Origin: Bradyrhizobium sp. PSBB068
GTDB taxonomy: Bacteria; Pseudomonadota; Alphaproteobacteria; Rhizobiales; Xanthobacteraceae
Direction of reading: 5' to 3'
Assembly (NCBI GenBank): GCA_016839165.1
Contig: CP069300.1
Span: 1,798,001 to 1,862,000, forward strand
DNA length: 64,000 bases
In this document: positions 52,273 through 61,025 of the stretch, in pieces
Layout: each line of letters starts with the position of its first letter
Numbering within the stretch: position 1 is the stretch's first letter
Made by a program: the position numbers and the translations under genes
Notes under the pieces: generated by a model
Database searches by the model: none
Told to the model about the DNA's origin: nothing
Seen by the model: the letters and a program-made list of their open reading frames with translations, nothing else

Positions 52273-52722
52273 TCACGCGTTCGCGGCAGCATGGATCGCC
52301 TCGCGCACCTGCTGGAAGGTGCCGCAGCGGCAGATGTTGGTGATGGCGTCGTTGATGTCATCGTCTGATGGCTTCGGGTTCTCCTTCAGGAGTGCCGCGA
52401 CGGCCATGATCATGCCGCTCTGGCAATAGCCGCATTGCGGCACGTCGCTGGCGATCCAGGCGAGCTGCACCTTGTGCATCACGCCGCCCGCCGCGAGACC
52501 CTCGATCGTGGTGATGTCCTTGCCGGCCACCTCGCCGACCGTGACACCGCAGGAGCGCATCGCGACCCCGTCGACATGCACGGTGCAGGCGCCGCATTGT
52601 GCAATGCCGCAGCCGTATTTGGTCCCCGTCAGTCCGACATTCTCTCTGATCGCCCAGAGCAGTGGCGTGTCGTCCTCGACGTCTACCGTGGTTGTCTTGC
52701 CGTTGATCTTGAGGTTTGCCAT
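52273..52722 (-). CDS. [2Fe-2S] small subunit of the molybdenum hydroxylase
   Basis: A 149-residue iron-sulfur subunit (IorA-like), [20 protein letters not shown]. Cluster motifs are [21 protein letters not shown] and ICRCGTF. It is the electron-transfer partner of the following large subunit. It has no signal of its own, so it would be carried across with the Tat-dependent partner. Confidence 0.93.
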   Translation of the reverse strand: MANLKINGKTTTVDVEDDTPLLWAIRENVGLTGTKYGCGIAQCGACTVHVDGVAMRSCGVTVGEVAGKDITTIEGLAAGGVMHKVQLAWIASDVPQCGYCQSGMIMAVAALLKENPKPSDDDINDAITNICRCGTFQQVREAIHAAANA

Positions 52723-52876
52723 CGCGTTCCCCTGAATGGTCCAATCCTCCGACTGGACTTCAGCGCGATGTTGGCCTCGAAACTGGAACGGTTCAAATCA
52801 AGAATATGCGCTTGCAGTGCGGAAGAAAGTTGATGCAGCGGTGTAAGGTCGCGCCTCTGCGCGCGCTACATGCCTG

Positions 52877-54301
52877 TTATGTCTTTTGCGGTGAGGCGAC
52901 GGCCAGGCGCAGGAAGCTCATCACGCTGCCGAGTGCGGCGAAGCCTGCGCCCAATGCCAGTGCGACGGTGGCGCCCTCGCGATCGGCCAGGGCAAAACAG
53001 AGGGCGGCGAGGGCGGCGCCGATCGTCTGCCCGGTCAGCCGCGCGGTCGCAACGATGCCGCTGGCGCTGCCGCTGCGATGCGACGGCGCACTCGCCATGA
53101 TCGCCTTCATGTTGGGGGTCTGGAAGAAGCCGAAACCGATGCCGCAGATCATGGTGCGCCAGACGATGTTGGCGACGCTGGGTTCGGCCGGCAGGGTCGC
53201 GAGCAGCACCATGCCAAGGCCCAGCAACAGCATGCCGATGCCGCCGAGGATGCCGGCCGGATAGCGATCCGACAGCCGGCCCCCGATCGGCGCCATGAAC
53301 GCAACCACCAGCGGCCAAGGCGTCATGAAGAAGCCGGTCTCGACCTGCGAGCGATGCAGGATGTCCTCGAAATAGAACGGCAGCGACACGAAGGCGAGGC
53401 CCTGCACAGCGAATGAGCAGACTGCGGTCGCGGCCGACAGCGCGAAGATCGGGCGGCGGAACAGGTCGATCGGCAGCATCGGCGCCGGATGATCGGCATG
53501 GCGGCGGGTCAGGATCCAGCCGAACAGGATGGCTCCGATCAGCTCGGCGATGACAAGCGATGGCGCGGTCTTGTGGGCGGCACTGCCGATGCCGATGATG
53601 AAGAGGCCGAGGCAGGCGCAGGCAAGGGCTGCACCGAGGAAGTCGAAGGCGTGTTTGGCGCGTGGCGTCTTCGGCAGCGTCTTCATGCCGATTAGCAATG
53701 CGATGATGCCGAACGGAATGTTGACGGCGAACAGCCACGGCCATGGGCCGAGCGCGAGGATGCCGGAGGCGATGGTCGGTCCCAATGTGAACGCCGTCGC
53801 AACGACCAGCGCGTTGTGGCCGAAGCCGCGGCCGAGCATCCGGCTCGGATAGACGAAGCGCACCAGCGCGGTGTTGACGCTCATCAGGCCGCTGGCGCCG
53901 AGCCCTTGCAGGGTCCGCGCGACCAGCAGGCTCGGCAGTGACCACGCCAGCGCACAGCCGAGTGACGCCAATGTGAACAGCAGCAGGCCGCCGAGATAGA
54001 TCCGCTGGTGGCCGACGATTTCACCGAGCGCGCCGAGCGGCAGCAGCGTCGCGACCAGCGCGATCTGATAGACATTGACGACCCAGACCACTTCGGCAGG
54101 GCTTACATGCAGATCGCTGGCGATCGCGGGCAGCGCGATGTTGGCGATCGCGGTGTCGAGCGAGGCCATCGCCAGCGCCGTGAAGATCGCGGCCACCGCC
54201 CAGCGCCGCCGTTCCCACGGCAATCCATCGGTGATCGGCGCCGCTGCCGCGGTGGTCGGGGTCTTCTCGAGCATGCCTGAAACTGTCTCCGGGACCGCCA
54301 T
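52877..54301 (-). CDS. MFS transporter, DHA2/EmrB-QacA type
   Basis: A 474-residue multi-helix membrane protein. After a 30-residue cytoplasmic start comes helix 1 with the family motif LDTAIANIALPAI, then WVVNVYQIALVATLLPLGAL and the LVARTLQGLGASGLMS block. Many hydrophobic segments follow, consistent with 12 to 14 helices. These proteins export drugs or small organic molecules using the proton gradient. It has the same direction as the molybdenum hydroxylase genes, 154 bp ahead, but a shared transcript is uncertain. Confidence 0.9.
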   Translation of the reverse strand: MAVPETVSGMLEKTPTTAAAAPITDGLPWERRRWAVAAIFTALAMASLDTAIANIALPAIASDLHVSPAEVVWVVNVYQIALVATLLPLGALGEIVGHQRIYLGGLLLFTLASLGCALAWSLPSLLVARTLQGLGASGLMSVNTALVRFVYPSRMLGRGFGHNALVVATAFTLGPTIASGILALGPWPWLFAVNIPFGIIALLIGMKTLPKTPRAKHAFDFLGAALACACLGLFIIGIGSAAHKTAPSLVIAELIGAILFGWILTRRHADHPAPMLPIDLFRRPIFALSAATAVCSFAVQGLAFVSLPFYFEDILHRSQVETGFFMTPWPLVVAFMAPIGGRLSDRYPAGILGGIGMLLLGLGMVLLATLPAEPSVANIVWRTMICGIGFGFFQTPNMKAIMASAPSHRSGSASGIVATARLTGQTIGAALAALCFALADREGATVALALGAGFAALGSVMSFLRLAVASPQKT

Positions 54302-54710
54302 GTACTACGCCGGCATCCCGTTCCACAGCCGCAGCATTGCATGATGCATATGCGAAGTCCGCCGTCGTCCTGGCGAACGCCAGGACCCATAATCACGAAT
54401 GGATGTTGTGAGAGGGATCGTCGCTACAGCGTCGTGCAACAATTGGCAGTCGGGGTAATGGGTCCTGGCTTTCGCCAGGACGACGGCGAGTTTGTTCACG
54501 CTCCAATAACAACAACTCGCAGAGATGGATTCTCGTGACGTGAATCGATCGAGCTTTGGATTTCGTTTCGCCCTCTCCACATGTCGTTCCGGGGCGACGC
54601 GTTAGCGTGGAACCCGGAATCCGTTCTTCCACGAACCATGCGGCCAAATGGATTCCGGGTTCTCGCCTGCGGCGAGCCCCGGAATGACGAAAGTGGGCAT
54701 GCGGCGCGCT
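54302..54710. repeat. Gene-free gap with two families of inverted repeats
   Basis: 54362-54487 is a hairpin pair: CGTCGTCCTGGCGAACGCCA then GGACCCATAA, and its inverted partner AATGGGTCCTGGCTTTCGCC then AGGACGACGG. 54583-54691 is another element: CGTTCCGGGGCGACGCGTTA then GCGTGGAACCCGGAATCC, and GGATTCCGGGTTCTCGCCTG then CGGCGAGCCCCGGAATGACG. The second family recurs at 59452-59561. Nothing else is recognised. Confidence 0.8.
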
Positions 54711-55499
54711 CTATTCTTCCATCACCAGCGCGCGGATGCTGCGGGCGAGACCGAGGATGCGCGGGCCGCATTCACGCTCGATCTGCTCGGCGCTGAAGCG
54801 ATAGGAAGGGACGCCGCAATTGACCGACAGGCACTCGCCGCCCGGCGTGCGATAGAGCGGGGCGGCAACGCCGAAGATCTCGCGCCGCCATTCGCCGAGT
54901 GAGATGGCAAAGCCGCGCTGGCGGCATAACTCCACATCCGGCAACGTGCGCTTCTGCACGTAATCGAATTCATCTGGGCGCTCGGCCTTGACGCGCGCCA
55001 CATAGGCGCCGAGCTCCGGCTCGGTGAATAACGACAGCAGAGCGCGTCCGACCGCGGTCGGCGCCAGTGTGCTGACGAAGCCGACGTCGGGCACATGCGG
55101 CGCCGTATCCGTCGTGCGCAGCGTCTCGACATAGATGAAGTCGATCCCGAACGGCATTGCGATCGACACCGTGCCGCCGGCATAGGTGGCGAAGTCGCGC
55201 ATCAGCGGGCGGGCAAGCTGGCGCACCTTCAGCGAGGACAGTACCGGATAGGCGGCGGCGAGCGCGCCGAGCCCGAGCACGAAGCGGCCCTTGGCGTCGC
55301 GCCTGAGATAGCCGAGCTGCTCCAGCGTATAGGTCAGCCGCGACACCGTCGGCCGCGACAGGCCGGTGTGCAGCGCAAGCTCGGCATTCGACAGCGAGCC
55401 CGGGTGACGGCGGAAGGCCGCGAGCACGTCGAGCCCATGGGCCAGCGTGGTCGCAAAGGACGGATCCGCCTGAATTTCGGCAGGAGAAATCACTGTCAT
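54711..55499 (-). CDS. IclR-family transcriptional regulator
   Basis: A 262-residue regulator starting at MTVISPAEIQ; the frame open further to 55655 crosses the divergent control region. The N-terminal winged helix (LAHGLDVLAAFRRHPGSLSN, LHTGLSRPTVSRLTYTLEQL) and the C-terminal effector domain (APTAVGRALLSLFTEPEL, CLSVNCGVPSYRFSAEQI) are normal IclR. Its divergent position suggests that it controls the monooxygenase and alkylsulfatase genes. The effector is unknown. Confidence 0.92.
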   Translation of the reverse strand: MTVISPAEIQADPSFATTLAHGLDVLAAFRRHPGSLSNAELALHTGLSRPTVSRLTYTLEQLGYLRRDAKGRFVLGLGALAAAYPVLSSLKVRQLARPLMRDFATYAGGTVSIAMPFGIDFIYVETLRTTDTAPHVPDVGFVSTLAPTAVGRALLSLFTEPELGAYVARVKAERPDEFDYVQKRTLPDVELCRQRGFAISLGEWRREIFGVAAPLYRTPGGECLSVNCGVPSYRFSAEQIERECGPRILGLARSIRALVMEE

Positions 55500-55624
55500 G
55501 CAAAATAATGATCTCCGGTTAGCCAATCTGTCAAGATATCGAAATGAATTTGCAAGTCGTGTCGAGATTTGTTTATCTGCCGGGAACAAGGACAAAAAAA
55601 CCGCTGGAACGAGGCGCCCTTCCG

Positions 55625-57445
55625 ATGACGATGACCGAGCAAGCCCGAGACGCAAAGCCCGCCGCGATCGACAAGGAGCGGTTGCGCTCGAAGTACCGCG
55701 AGGAGCGCGACAAGCGGCTCCGTCCCGACGGCAATGACCAGTATCTCCAGATCAAGGGCCAGCTCGCGCATTATCTCGAGGATCCCTACACGCCGGTGGT
55801 CGAGCGCGCACCGAAGACGGATCACGTCACCTTCGCCTTTATCGGCGGCGGCTTTGCCGGGCTCGCCACTGCGGCGCGGCTGACCGAGGCCGGCGTCAAG
55901 GATGTCCGCATCGTCGAGAAGGGCGGCGATTTCGGCGGCACCTGGTACTGGAACCGATATCCCGGCGCGCAGTGTGACACCGCGTCGATGGTCTACATGC
56001 CGCTGCTCGAAGAGACCGGCCACATGCCGTCGGAGAAATACGCGCATGCGCCGGAGATCCTGGCGCACTGCCAGCGGATCGGGCGGCAGTTCAATCTCTA
56101 CGACAATGCGCTGTTTCACACCGAGGTGACGGGCCTCGATTGGGACGCCGCGCAATCGCGCTGGATCATCCGTACGACGCGGGGCGACACCTTCACCGCG
56201 CAATATGTCGGCATCGGCACCGGCCCGCTGCATGTGCCGAAGCTGCCCGGCATTGCCGGCATCGAGCGCTTCAAGGGCCACTCGTTCCATACCAGCCGCT
56301 GGGATTACGACTACACCGGCGGCGATCCCCGGGGCGCGCTGATGGACAAGCTTGCCGACAAGCGCGTCGGCATCATCGGCACCGGCGCAACGTCGGTGCA
56401 ATGCATTCCGCACCTCGCGCGTGCCTGCAAGGAGCTCTACGTATTCCAGCGCACGCCGTCTTCGGTCGACGTGCGCGGCAACGGCCCGATCGATCCCGCC
56501 TGGTTTGCCGATATCGCAACCCCGGGCTGGCAACAGCGCTGGCTGGAGAACTTCACCGCCAACCAGGCCGGCGGATCGGCCGAAGAGGATCTGGTGCAGG
56601 ACGGCTGGACCGACCTGTCGAAGCGGATCCGCGCCAAGATCATGCTGCTGCCGCGCGAGCAGCGCAGCGTGGAAAACATGCGGGCGGCGTTCGAGGATTC
56701 CGACTTCGAGAAGATGGAGGAGATCCGCAACCGGGTCGACACCATCGTCCGCGATCCCGAGACGGCCAGGAATCTCAAGGCCTGGTACGGCCAGCTCTGC
56801 AAGCGGCCATGCTTCCACGATGCCTATCTGCAGGCGTTCAACACCCCGGGCACCCATCTGGTCGATACCGACGGCAAGGGCGTCGAGGAGATCACCGAGA
56901 ACGGGATCGTCGTCGCCGGCAAGGAATACAAGCTCGACTGCATCATCTACGCGTCGGGTTTCGAAGTCGGCACCGAATACAAGCGGCGGGCGGGATTCGA
57001 CGCGACGGGCCGCGACGGCATCAAGTTGTCGGATTATTGGGGCGAGGGCATGCGCACCAAGCACGGCATCCACGTCCATGGCTTCCCCAACCTGTTCTTC
57101 GTGCAACCAACGCAGGGCGCCAATCTGATCTCCAACGTGCCGCACAATCTGACCGAAGCCGCGCGCACCATCGCCCTGATGGTCGGACACGCACAGGCCA
57201 ATGGCTTCAGGGAAATCGAAGTCAGCAAGGACGCCGAGGACCGCTGGGTCGAGTTGCTGCTGACCGCGGTCGGCCGGATGATCGGCGGCCCCGATTGCAC
57301 GCCCGGCTATTACAACAATGAGGGACGCGAGCCCGGGCCTGCGGCCAAGCTCAATGTCGGTTATCCGGCGGGCGCGCTGGCCTATTTCAAATATATCGAC
57401 GAGTGGCGCAGCAGCGGCCAGTTCGAAGGCGTGCAATTCCGCTGA
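55625..57445 (+). CDS. Flavin-dependent Baeyer-Villiger-type monooxygenase
   Basis: A 606-residue enzyme with an N-terminal extension of about 75 residues, FAD motif FIGGGFAGLATAARL, the fingerprint FKGHSFHTSRWDYD and NADPH motif IIGTGATSVQC. GGTWYWNRYPGAQCDTASM is shared with other Baeyer-Villiger enzymes. The length and extension fit the group acting on larger or aryl ketones. I take ATG 55625; an earlier ATG at 55544 is possible. The alkylsulfatase gene follows 49 bp later. It is only distantly similar to the enzyme at 18911-20545. Confidence 0.9.
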   Translation: MTMTEQARDAKPAAIDKERLRSKYREERDKRLRPDGNDQYLQIKGQLAHYLEDPYTPVVERAPKTDHVTFAFIGGGFAGLATAARLTEAGVKDVRIVEKGGDFGGTWYWNRYPGAQCDTASMVYMPLLEETGHMPSEKYAHAPEILAHCQRIGRQFNLYDNALFHTEVTGLDWDAAQSRWIIRTTRGDTFTAQYVGIGTGPLHVPKLPGIAGIERFKGHSFHTSRWDYDYTGGDPRGALMDKLADKRVGIIGTGATSVQCIPHLARACKELYVFQRTPSSVDVRGNGPIDPAWFADIATPGWQQRWLENFTANQAGGSAEEDLVQDGWTDLSKRIRAKIMLLPREQRSVENMRAAFEDSDFEKMEEIRNRVDTIVRDPETARNLKAWYGQLCKRPCFHDAYLQAFNTPGTHLVDTDGKGVEEITENGIVVAGKEYKLDCIIYASGFEVGTEYKRRAGFDATGRDGIKLSDYWGEGMRTKHGIHVHGFPNLFFVQPTQGANLISNVPHNLTEAARTIALMVGHAQANGFREIEVSKDAEDRWVELLLTAVGRMIGGPDCTPGYYNNEGREPGPAAKLNVGYPAGALAYFKYIDEWRSSGQFEGVQFR

Positions 57446-57494
57446 GTGAAGCACGGCCGGGACTGATGTCTGCCCAACGAGGGAGTGCTCGAGT

Positions 57495-59438
57495 ATGACC
57501 CAGACAACCGCAGGTGAAACCTCGCACGATGGTCCGAAGGCGGCATCCGCGCCGGTCATCGCGCAGCACGAGGCGAGGTTGAAGGCGCTGCCGTTCGCCG
57601 ACACCAGGGATTTCGACGATGCCGCGCGCGGCTTTCTCGGCACTATCGAGAACGCCCGCGTCACCTCGGCGCAGGGCAGGGTGGTCTGGAGCCTTGAGCC
57701 CTACGGCTTCCTGTCCGAGGAGAAAGCGCCCGCGACCGTCGACCCGAGCCTGTGGCGGCAGTCGCGACTGAACATGCATCACGGCCTGTTCGAAGTGGTG
57801 CCCGGTGTCTATCAGGTGCGCGGCCTCGACATCGCCAATATGACGCTGATCGAGGGCGACAAGGGCGTCATCGTGGTCGACACCCTGACCTCGATCGAGG
57901 GCGCCCGCGCCGCGATGGAGTTGTATTTCCAGCATCGCGGCAAGCGGCCGGTCGCCGCTGTCATCTTCACCCATACCCACACCGACCATTGGGGCGGCGC
58001 CCGCGGCGTGCTCGACGACGCCATGCTCGCGGCGGGCGTGCCAATCATCGCGCCGAACTTCTTCATGGAGCATGCGGTCTCCGAGAACATCATCGCGGGT
58101 CCGGCGATGCTGCGCCGCGCGCAATACCAGTTCGGGCCGTTCCTCGCCAAGGGCGTGCGCGGCCAGGTCGATTGCGGCCTCGGCAAGACCATGGCGGCCG
58201 GTGGCGTGGCGCTGCTGCGGCCGACCGACCTGATCATCGCGACCGGCGACAAGCGCGTGATCGACGGCGTCGAGTTCGAATTCCAGATGGCGCCGAACAG
58301 CGAGGCTCCGGCGGAGATGCACTTCTTCATCCCGCGCTACAAGCTGTTGAACCTCGCGGAAAACTGCACGCACAATTTCCATAATTTGCTGCCGTTCCGC
58401 GGCGCCGACGTGCGCGATGCGCTGGCATGGTCGAAATATCTCGGCGAAGCCTTGCAGATGTGGGGCGGCAAGGCCGAGGCAATGTGCGGCCAGCATCACT
58501 GGCCGGTGTGGGGGCAGGAGCGGATCGACACCATGATCCGCGAGCAGCGCGACCTCTACAAATACGCGCACGACCAGACCATCCGGCTGATGAACCACGG
58601 GCTGAATGCCGCCGAGATCGCCGAGACGATCCGGCTGCCGCAGAGTTTGGAGGGGGCCTGGCACGGCCGCGGCTATTACGGTCACATCCGGCACAATGTG
58701 AAGGCGATCTACCAGAAGTATCTCGGCTGGTACGACGCAAACCCCGTCAATCTCGATTCCTTGCCGCCGGTCGAGGCCGGCAAGAAATATGTCGAGTATA
58801 TGGGCGGCGCCGACGCGATCCTGAAGCGCGCCGCGGCTGACTTCGCCAAGGGCGAATTCCGCTTCGTTGCGCAGGCCGTCAGCCATCTGGTGTTCGCCGA
58901 GCCCGACAACCAGGCGGCCCGTGCACTGCTGGCCGACACGTTCGAGCAGCTCGGCTACGCCGCGGAGAGTTCGACCTGGCGCAATGCCTATCTGTTCGGC
59001 GCCCAGGAGCTTCGGCAGGGCATGCCGAAGACGCCGCCGCGTTCGCCGATGCCGCGCGAGACATTGGCCGCGCTGCGCACCGAGCAGCTCTGGGACGTGC
59101 TCGGCATTCGCCTCAACGGCCCCAAGGCCGAAGGCAAGCGCATCGTGCTGAACTGGAATTTTACCGACACAGGCGAGAGCTTCGTGCTCAATCTCGAGAA
59201 CTCCGCGCTGACCTACGTCAAGGGCACGCAGGCACCCGATGCGCACGCCGGCTTCACCTTGGCGCGCAGCGTGCTCGACGAGGTCATCGCCAAGCTGACC
59301 ACGTTCCCGGAAGCCGTCGCCGCCGGCAAGGTCAAGGTGTCCGGCGAGCCGCTGCGGCTCGGCGAGTTGATGATGCTGATGGATGAATTCCCACGGATGT
59401 GGGAGATCGTCGAGCCGAAGCGGACTGTGGTGAGGTAG
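57495..59438 (+). CDS. Alkyl/aryl sulfatase of the metallo-beta-lactamase fold (SdsA type)
   Basis: A 647-residue type III sulfatase. The zinc motif is FTHTHTDHWGGARG (about 158-171), with further ligands around LAENCTHNFHNLLP and CGQHHWPVWG. A helical dimerisation domain and a C-terminal sterol-carrier-like domain follow. Relatives cleave primary or secondary alkyl sulfates. There is no signal peptide, so the enzyme should be cytosolic, unlike secreted SdsA1. Sulfate ester cleavage gives an alcohol that after oxidation to a ketone could feed the co-encoded Baeyer-Villiger enzyme; this order of steps is inference. Confidence 0.9.
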   Translation: MTQTTAGETSHDGPKAASAPVIAQHEARLKALPFADTRDFDDAARGFLGTIENARVTSAQGRVVWSLEPYGFLSEEKAPATVDPSLWRQSRLNMHHGLFEVVPGVYQVRGLDIANMTLIEGDKGVIVVDTLTSIEGARAAMELYFQHRGKRPVAAVIFTHTHTDHWGGARGVLDDAMLAAGVPIIAPNFFMEHAVSENIIAGPAMLRRAQYQFGPFLAKGVRGQVDCGLGKTMAAGGVALLRPTDLIIATGDKRVIDGVEFEFQMAPNSEAPAEMHFFIPRYKLLNLAENCTHNFHNLLPFRGADVRDALAWSKYLGEALQMWGGKAEAMCGQHHWPVWGQERIDTMIREQRDLYKYAHDQTIRLMNHGLNAAEIAETIRLPQSLEGAWHGRGYYGHIRHNVKAIYQKYLGWYDANPVNLDSLPPVEAGKKYVEYMGGADAILKRAAADFAKGEFRFVAQAVSHLVFAEPDNQAARALLADTFEQLGYAAESSTWRNAYLFGAQELRQGMPKTPPRSPMPRETLAALRTEQLWDVLGIRLNGPKAEGKRIVLNWNFTDTGESFVLNLENSALTYVKGTQAPDAHAGFTLARSVLDEVIAKLTTFPEAVAAGKVKVSGEPLRLGELMMLMDEFPRMWEIVEPKRTVVR

Positions 59439-59451
59439 TGCCGAAACGAAG

Positions 59452-59561
59452 TCGTCATTCCGGGGCGCGCCTCTTGGCGCGAGCCCGGAATCCATCGGGC
59501 CGCAACCCCGCGGATCGATGGATTCCGGGCTCTCGCTTACGCGAGCCCCGGAATGACGAAC
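59452..59561. repeat. Inverted intergenic repeat (CATTCCGGGGC...GCCCCGGAATGAC family)
   Basis: TCGTCATTCCGGGGCGCGCC then TCTTGGCGCGAGCCCGGAATCC pairs with GGATTCCGGGCTCTCGCTTA then CGCGAGCCCCGGAATGACGA. Located between the convergent sulfatase and LivF genes. Same family as 54583-54691. Confidence 0.85.
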
Positions 59562-59568
59562 GGACATC

Positions 59569-60273
59569 TCAAATCCCGAGATACGCCGCCTGCACCTGCT
59601 TGTTGTCGGCGAGCTCGGCGCTGGTGCCCTGCATGATCACATTGCCGCTTTCCAGCACATAGGCGCGCTGCACCAGCGACAGCGCGCGGCTGACATTCTG
59701 CTCGACCAGCAGGATCGCGGTGCCCATCTTGTGGATCTCGCCGATCTTCTCGAAGGTCACGTCGGTCATCACGGGTGCGAGGCCAAGCGAGGGCTCGTCC
59801 AGCATCAGCAGGCGCGGCTTCAGCATCAGGCCACGTCCGACCGCGACCATCTGTTGCTCGCCGCCGCTCATGGTGCCGGCAAGCTGTTTCCGGCGGTCGG
59901 CGAGCCGCGGGAAGATGCTGTAGACCAGCTCCATCGTGCGCGCGCGATCCGCCTTCGCTTTCGGCGTATAGGCGCCGATCTCGAGATTCTCCTGCACCGT
60001 CATCTCGGGGAAGACCTGGCGGCCTTCCGGGACGTGTGCGATGCCGAGCTCGGGGATCCGGTAGGGCGGCAGCGTCGCGAGGTCGACGCCGTCAAAGGTG
60101 ACCTTGCCTGCGAACAGTTTGACGAGGCCGGAGACGGCGCGCAGCGTCGTGCTCTTGCCGGCACCGTTGGCGCCCAACAGGCCGACGGCTTCGCCCTCGC
60201 CAATGGCGATGCTGACATCGGTGATGGCAGGGACCGAGCCGTAGCTCGCGCTGACGCCGGAGAGCTCAAGCAT
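59569..60273 (-). CDS. ABC transporter ATP-binding protein, LivF type
   Basis: A 234-residue ATPase with Walker A GANGAGKST, signature MSGGEQQMV and Walker B LLMLDEPSLGLAP. It is the last gene of the minus-strand Liv operon. Its start overlaps the LivG end by 8 bp. Confidence 0.94.
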   Translation of the reverse strand: MLELSGVSASYGSVPAITDVSIAIGEGEAVGLLGANGAGKSTTLRAVSGLVKLFAGKVTFDGVDLATLPPYRIPELGIAHVPEGRQVFPEMTVQENLEIGAYTPKAKADRARTMELVYSIFPRLADRRKQLAGTMSGGEQQMVAVGRGLMLKPRLLMLDEPSLGLAPVMTDVTFEKIGEIHKMGTAILLVEQNVSRALSLVQRAYVLESGNVIMQGTSAELADNKQVQAAYLGI

Positions 60274-61015
60274 GTGCGTCTCCCGGCGCCGGCGGATGCA
60301 CGTAGGAGCCGAGATAGGCGCGGATCACCTCCGTATTCTCCACGATCTCCTTCGGCGCGCCCTCGGCGATCTTCTGGCCGTGGTCGAGCACCACGATGTG
60401 GCGCGCCACCGCCATGATCGCGCGCATCACATGCTCGACGATCACGATGGTCAGGCCGCTTGCGGAGAGTTTCTTGACCAGCGCCACCGCCTGATCGATC
60501 TCGGCCGGGTTGAGCCCGGCCATCACCTCGTCAAGCAGCAGGATCCTGGGCTGCGTCGCCAACGCGCGGGCCATCTCGAGCCGGCGCTGGTCGATGGTGG
60601 TGAGGTCCTTGGCCGGGGTCTGCTCCCTGGCGCCGAGGCCGACGAATTCGATTGCTTCGCGCGCCTTGCTGCGGGCGGCGGCGATATGGCGGTCGCGCAG
60701 GAACGCGCCGGTCATCACATTGGCAAGAACCGTCATCGCGCCGAACGGCTTTGCGACCTGGAAGGTGCGCGCCATGCCGAGCGCGCAGACGTCATGCGGC
60801 TTGAGCCCCACGACTTCCTGCCCGAAGGCGAGCACCGAGCCTGAGTCCGGCCGGTGAAATCCGGTGATCAAGTGAAAGCTCGTGGTCTTGCCGGCCCCGT
60901 TCGGCCCGATCAGCGCCACCGTCTCGTTCTCCTGCACGGTGAAGCTGACGTCCTGCACGGCGCGCAGGCCGCCGAAACGCTTGCTGAGACCCCTGACGAC
61001 CAATGCTTCTGCCAT
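60266..61015 (-). CDS. ABC transporter ATP-binding protein, LivG type
   Basis: A 249-residue ATPase starting MAEALVVRGLSKRFGG with GAGGTCG upstream; the extension to 61078 lies in the permease gene. Walker A is GPNGAGKTT and Walker B is LLLDEVMAGLNP, with the LivG-type EHVMRAIMAVARHIVVLD block. It functions with the two permeases and LivF of this operon. Confidence 0.93.
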   Translation of the reverse strand: MAEALVVRGLSKRFGGLRAVQDVSFTVQENETVALIGPNGAGKTTSFHLITGFHRPDSGSVLAFGQEVVGLKPHDVCALGMARTFQVAKPFGAMTVLANVMTGAFLRDRHIAAARSKAREAIEFVGLGAREQTPAKDLTTIDQRRLEMARALATQPRILLLDEVMAGLNPAEIDQAVALVKKLSASGLTIVIVEHVMRAIMAVARHIVVLDHGQKIAEGAPKEIVENTEVIRAYLGSYVHPPAPGDAHA

Positions 61016-61025
61016 CGGGGCGACC

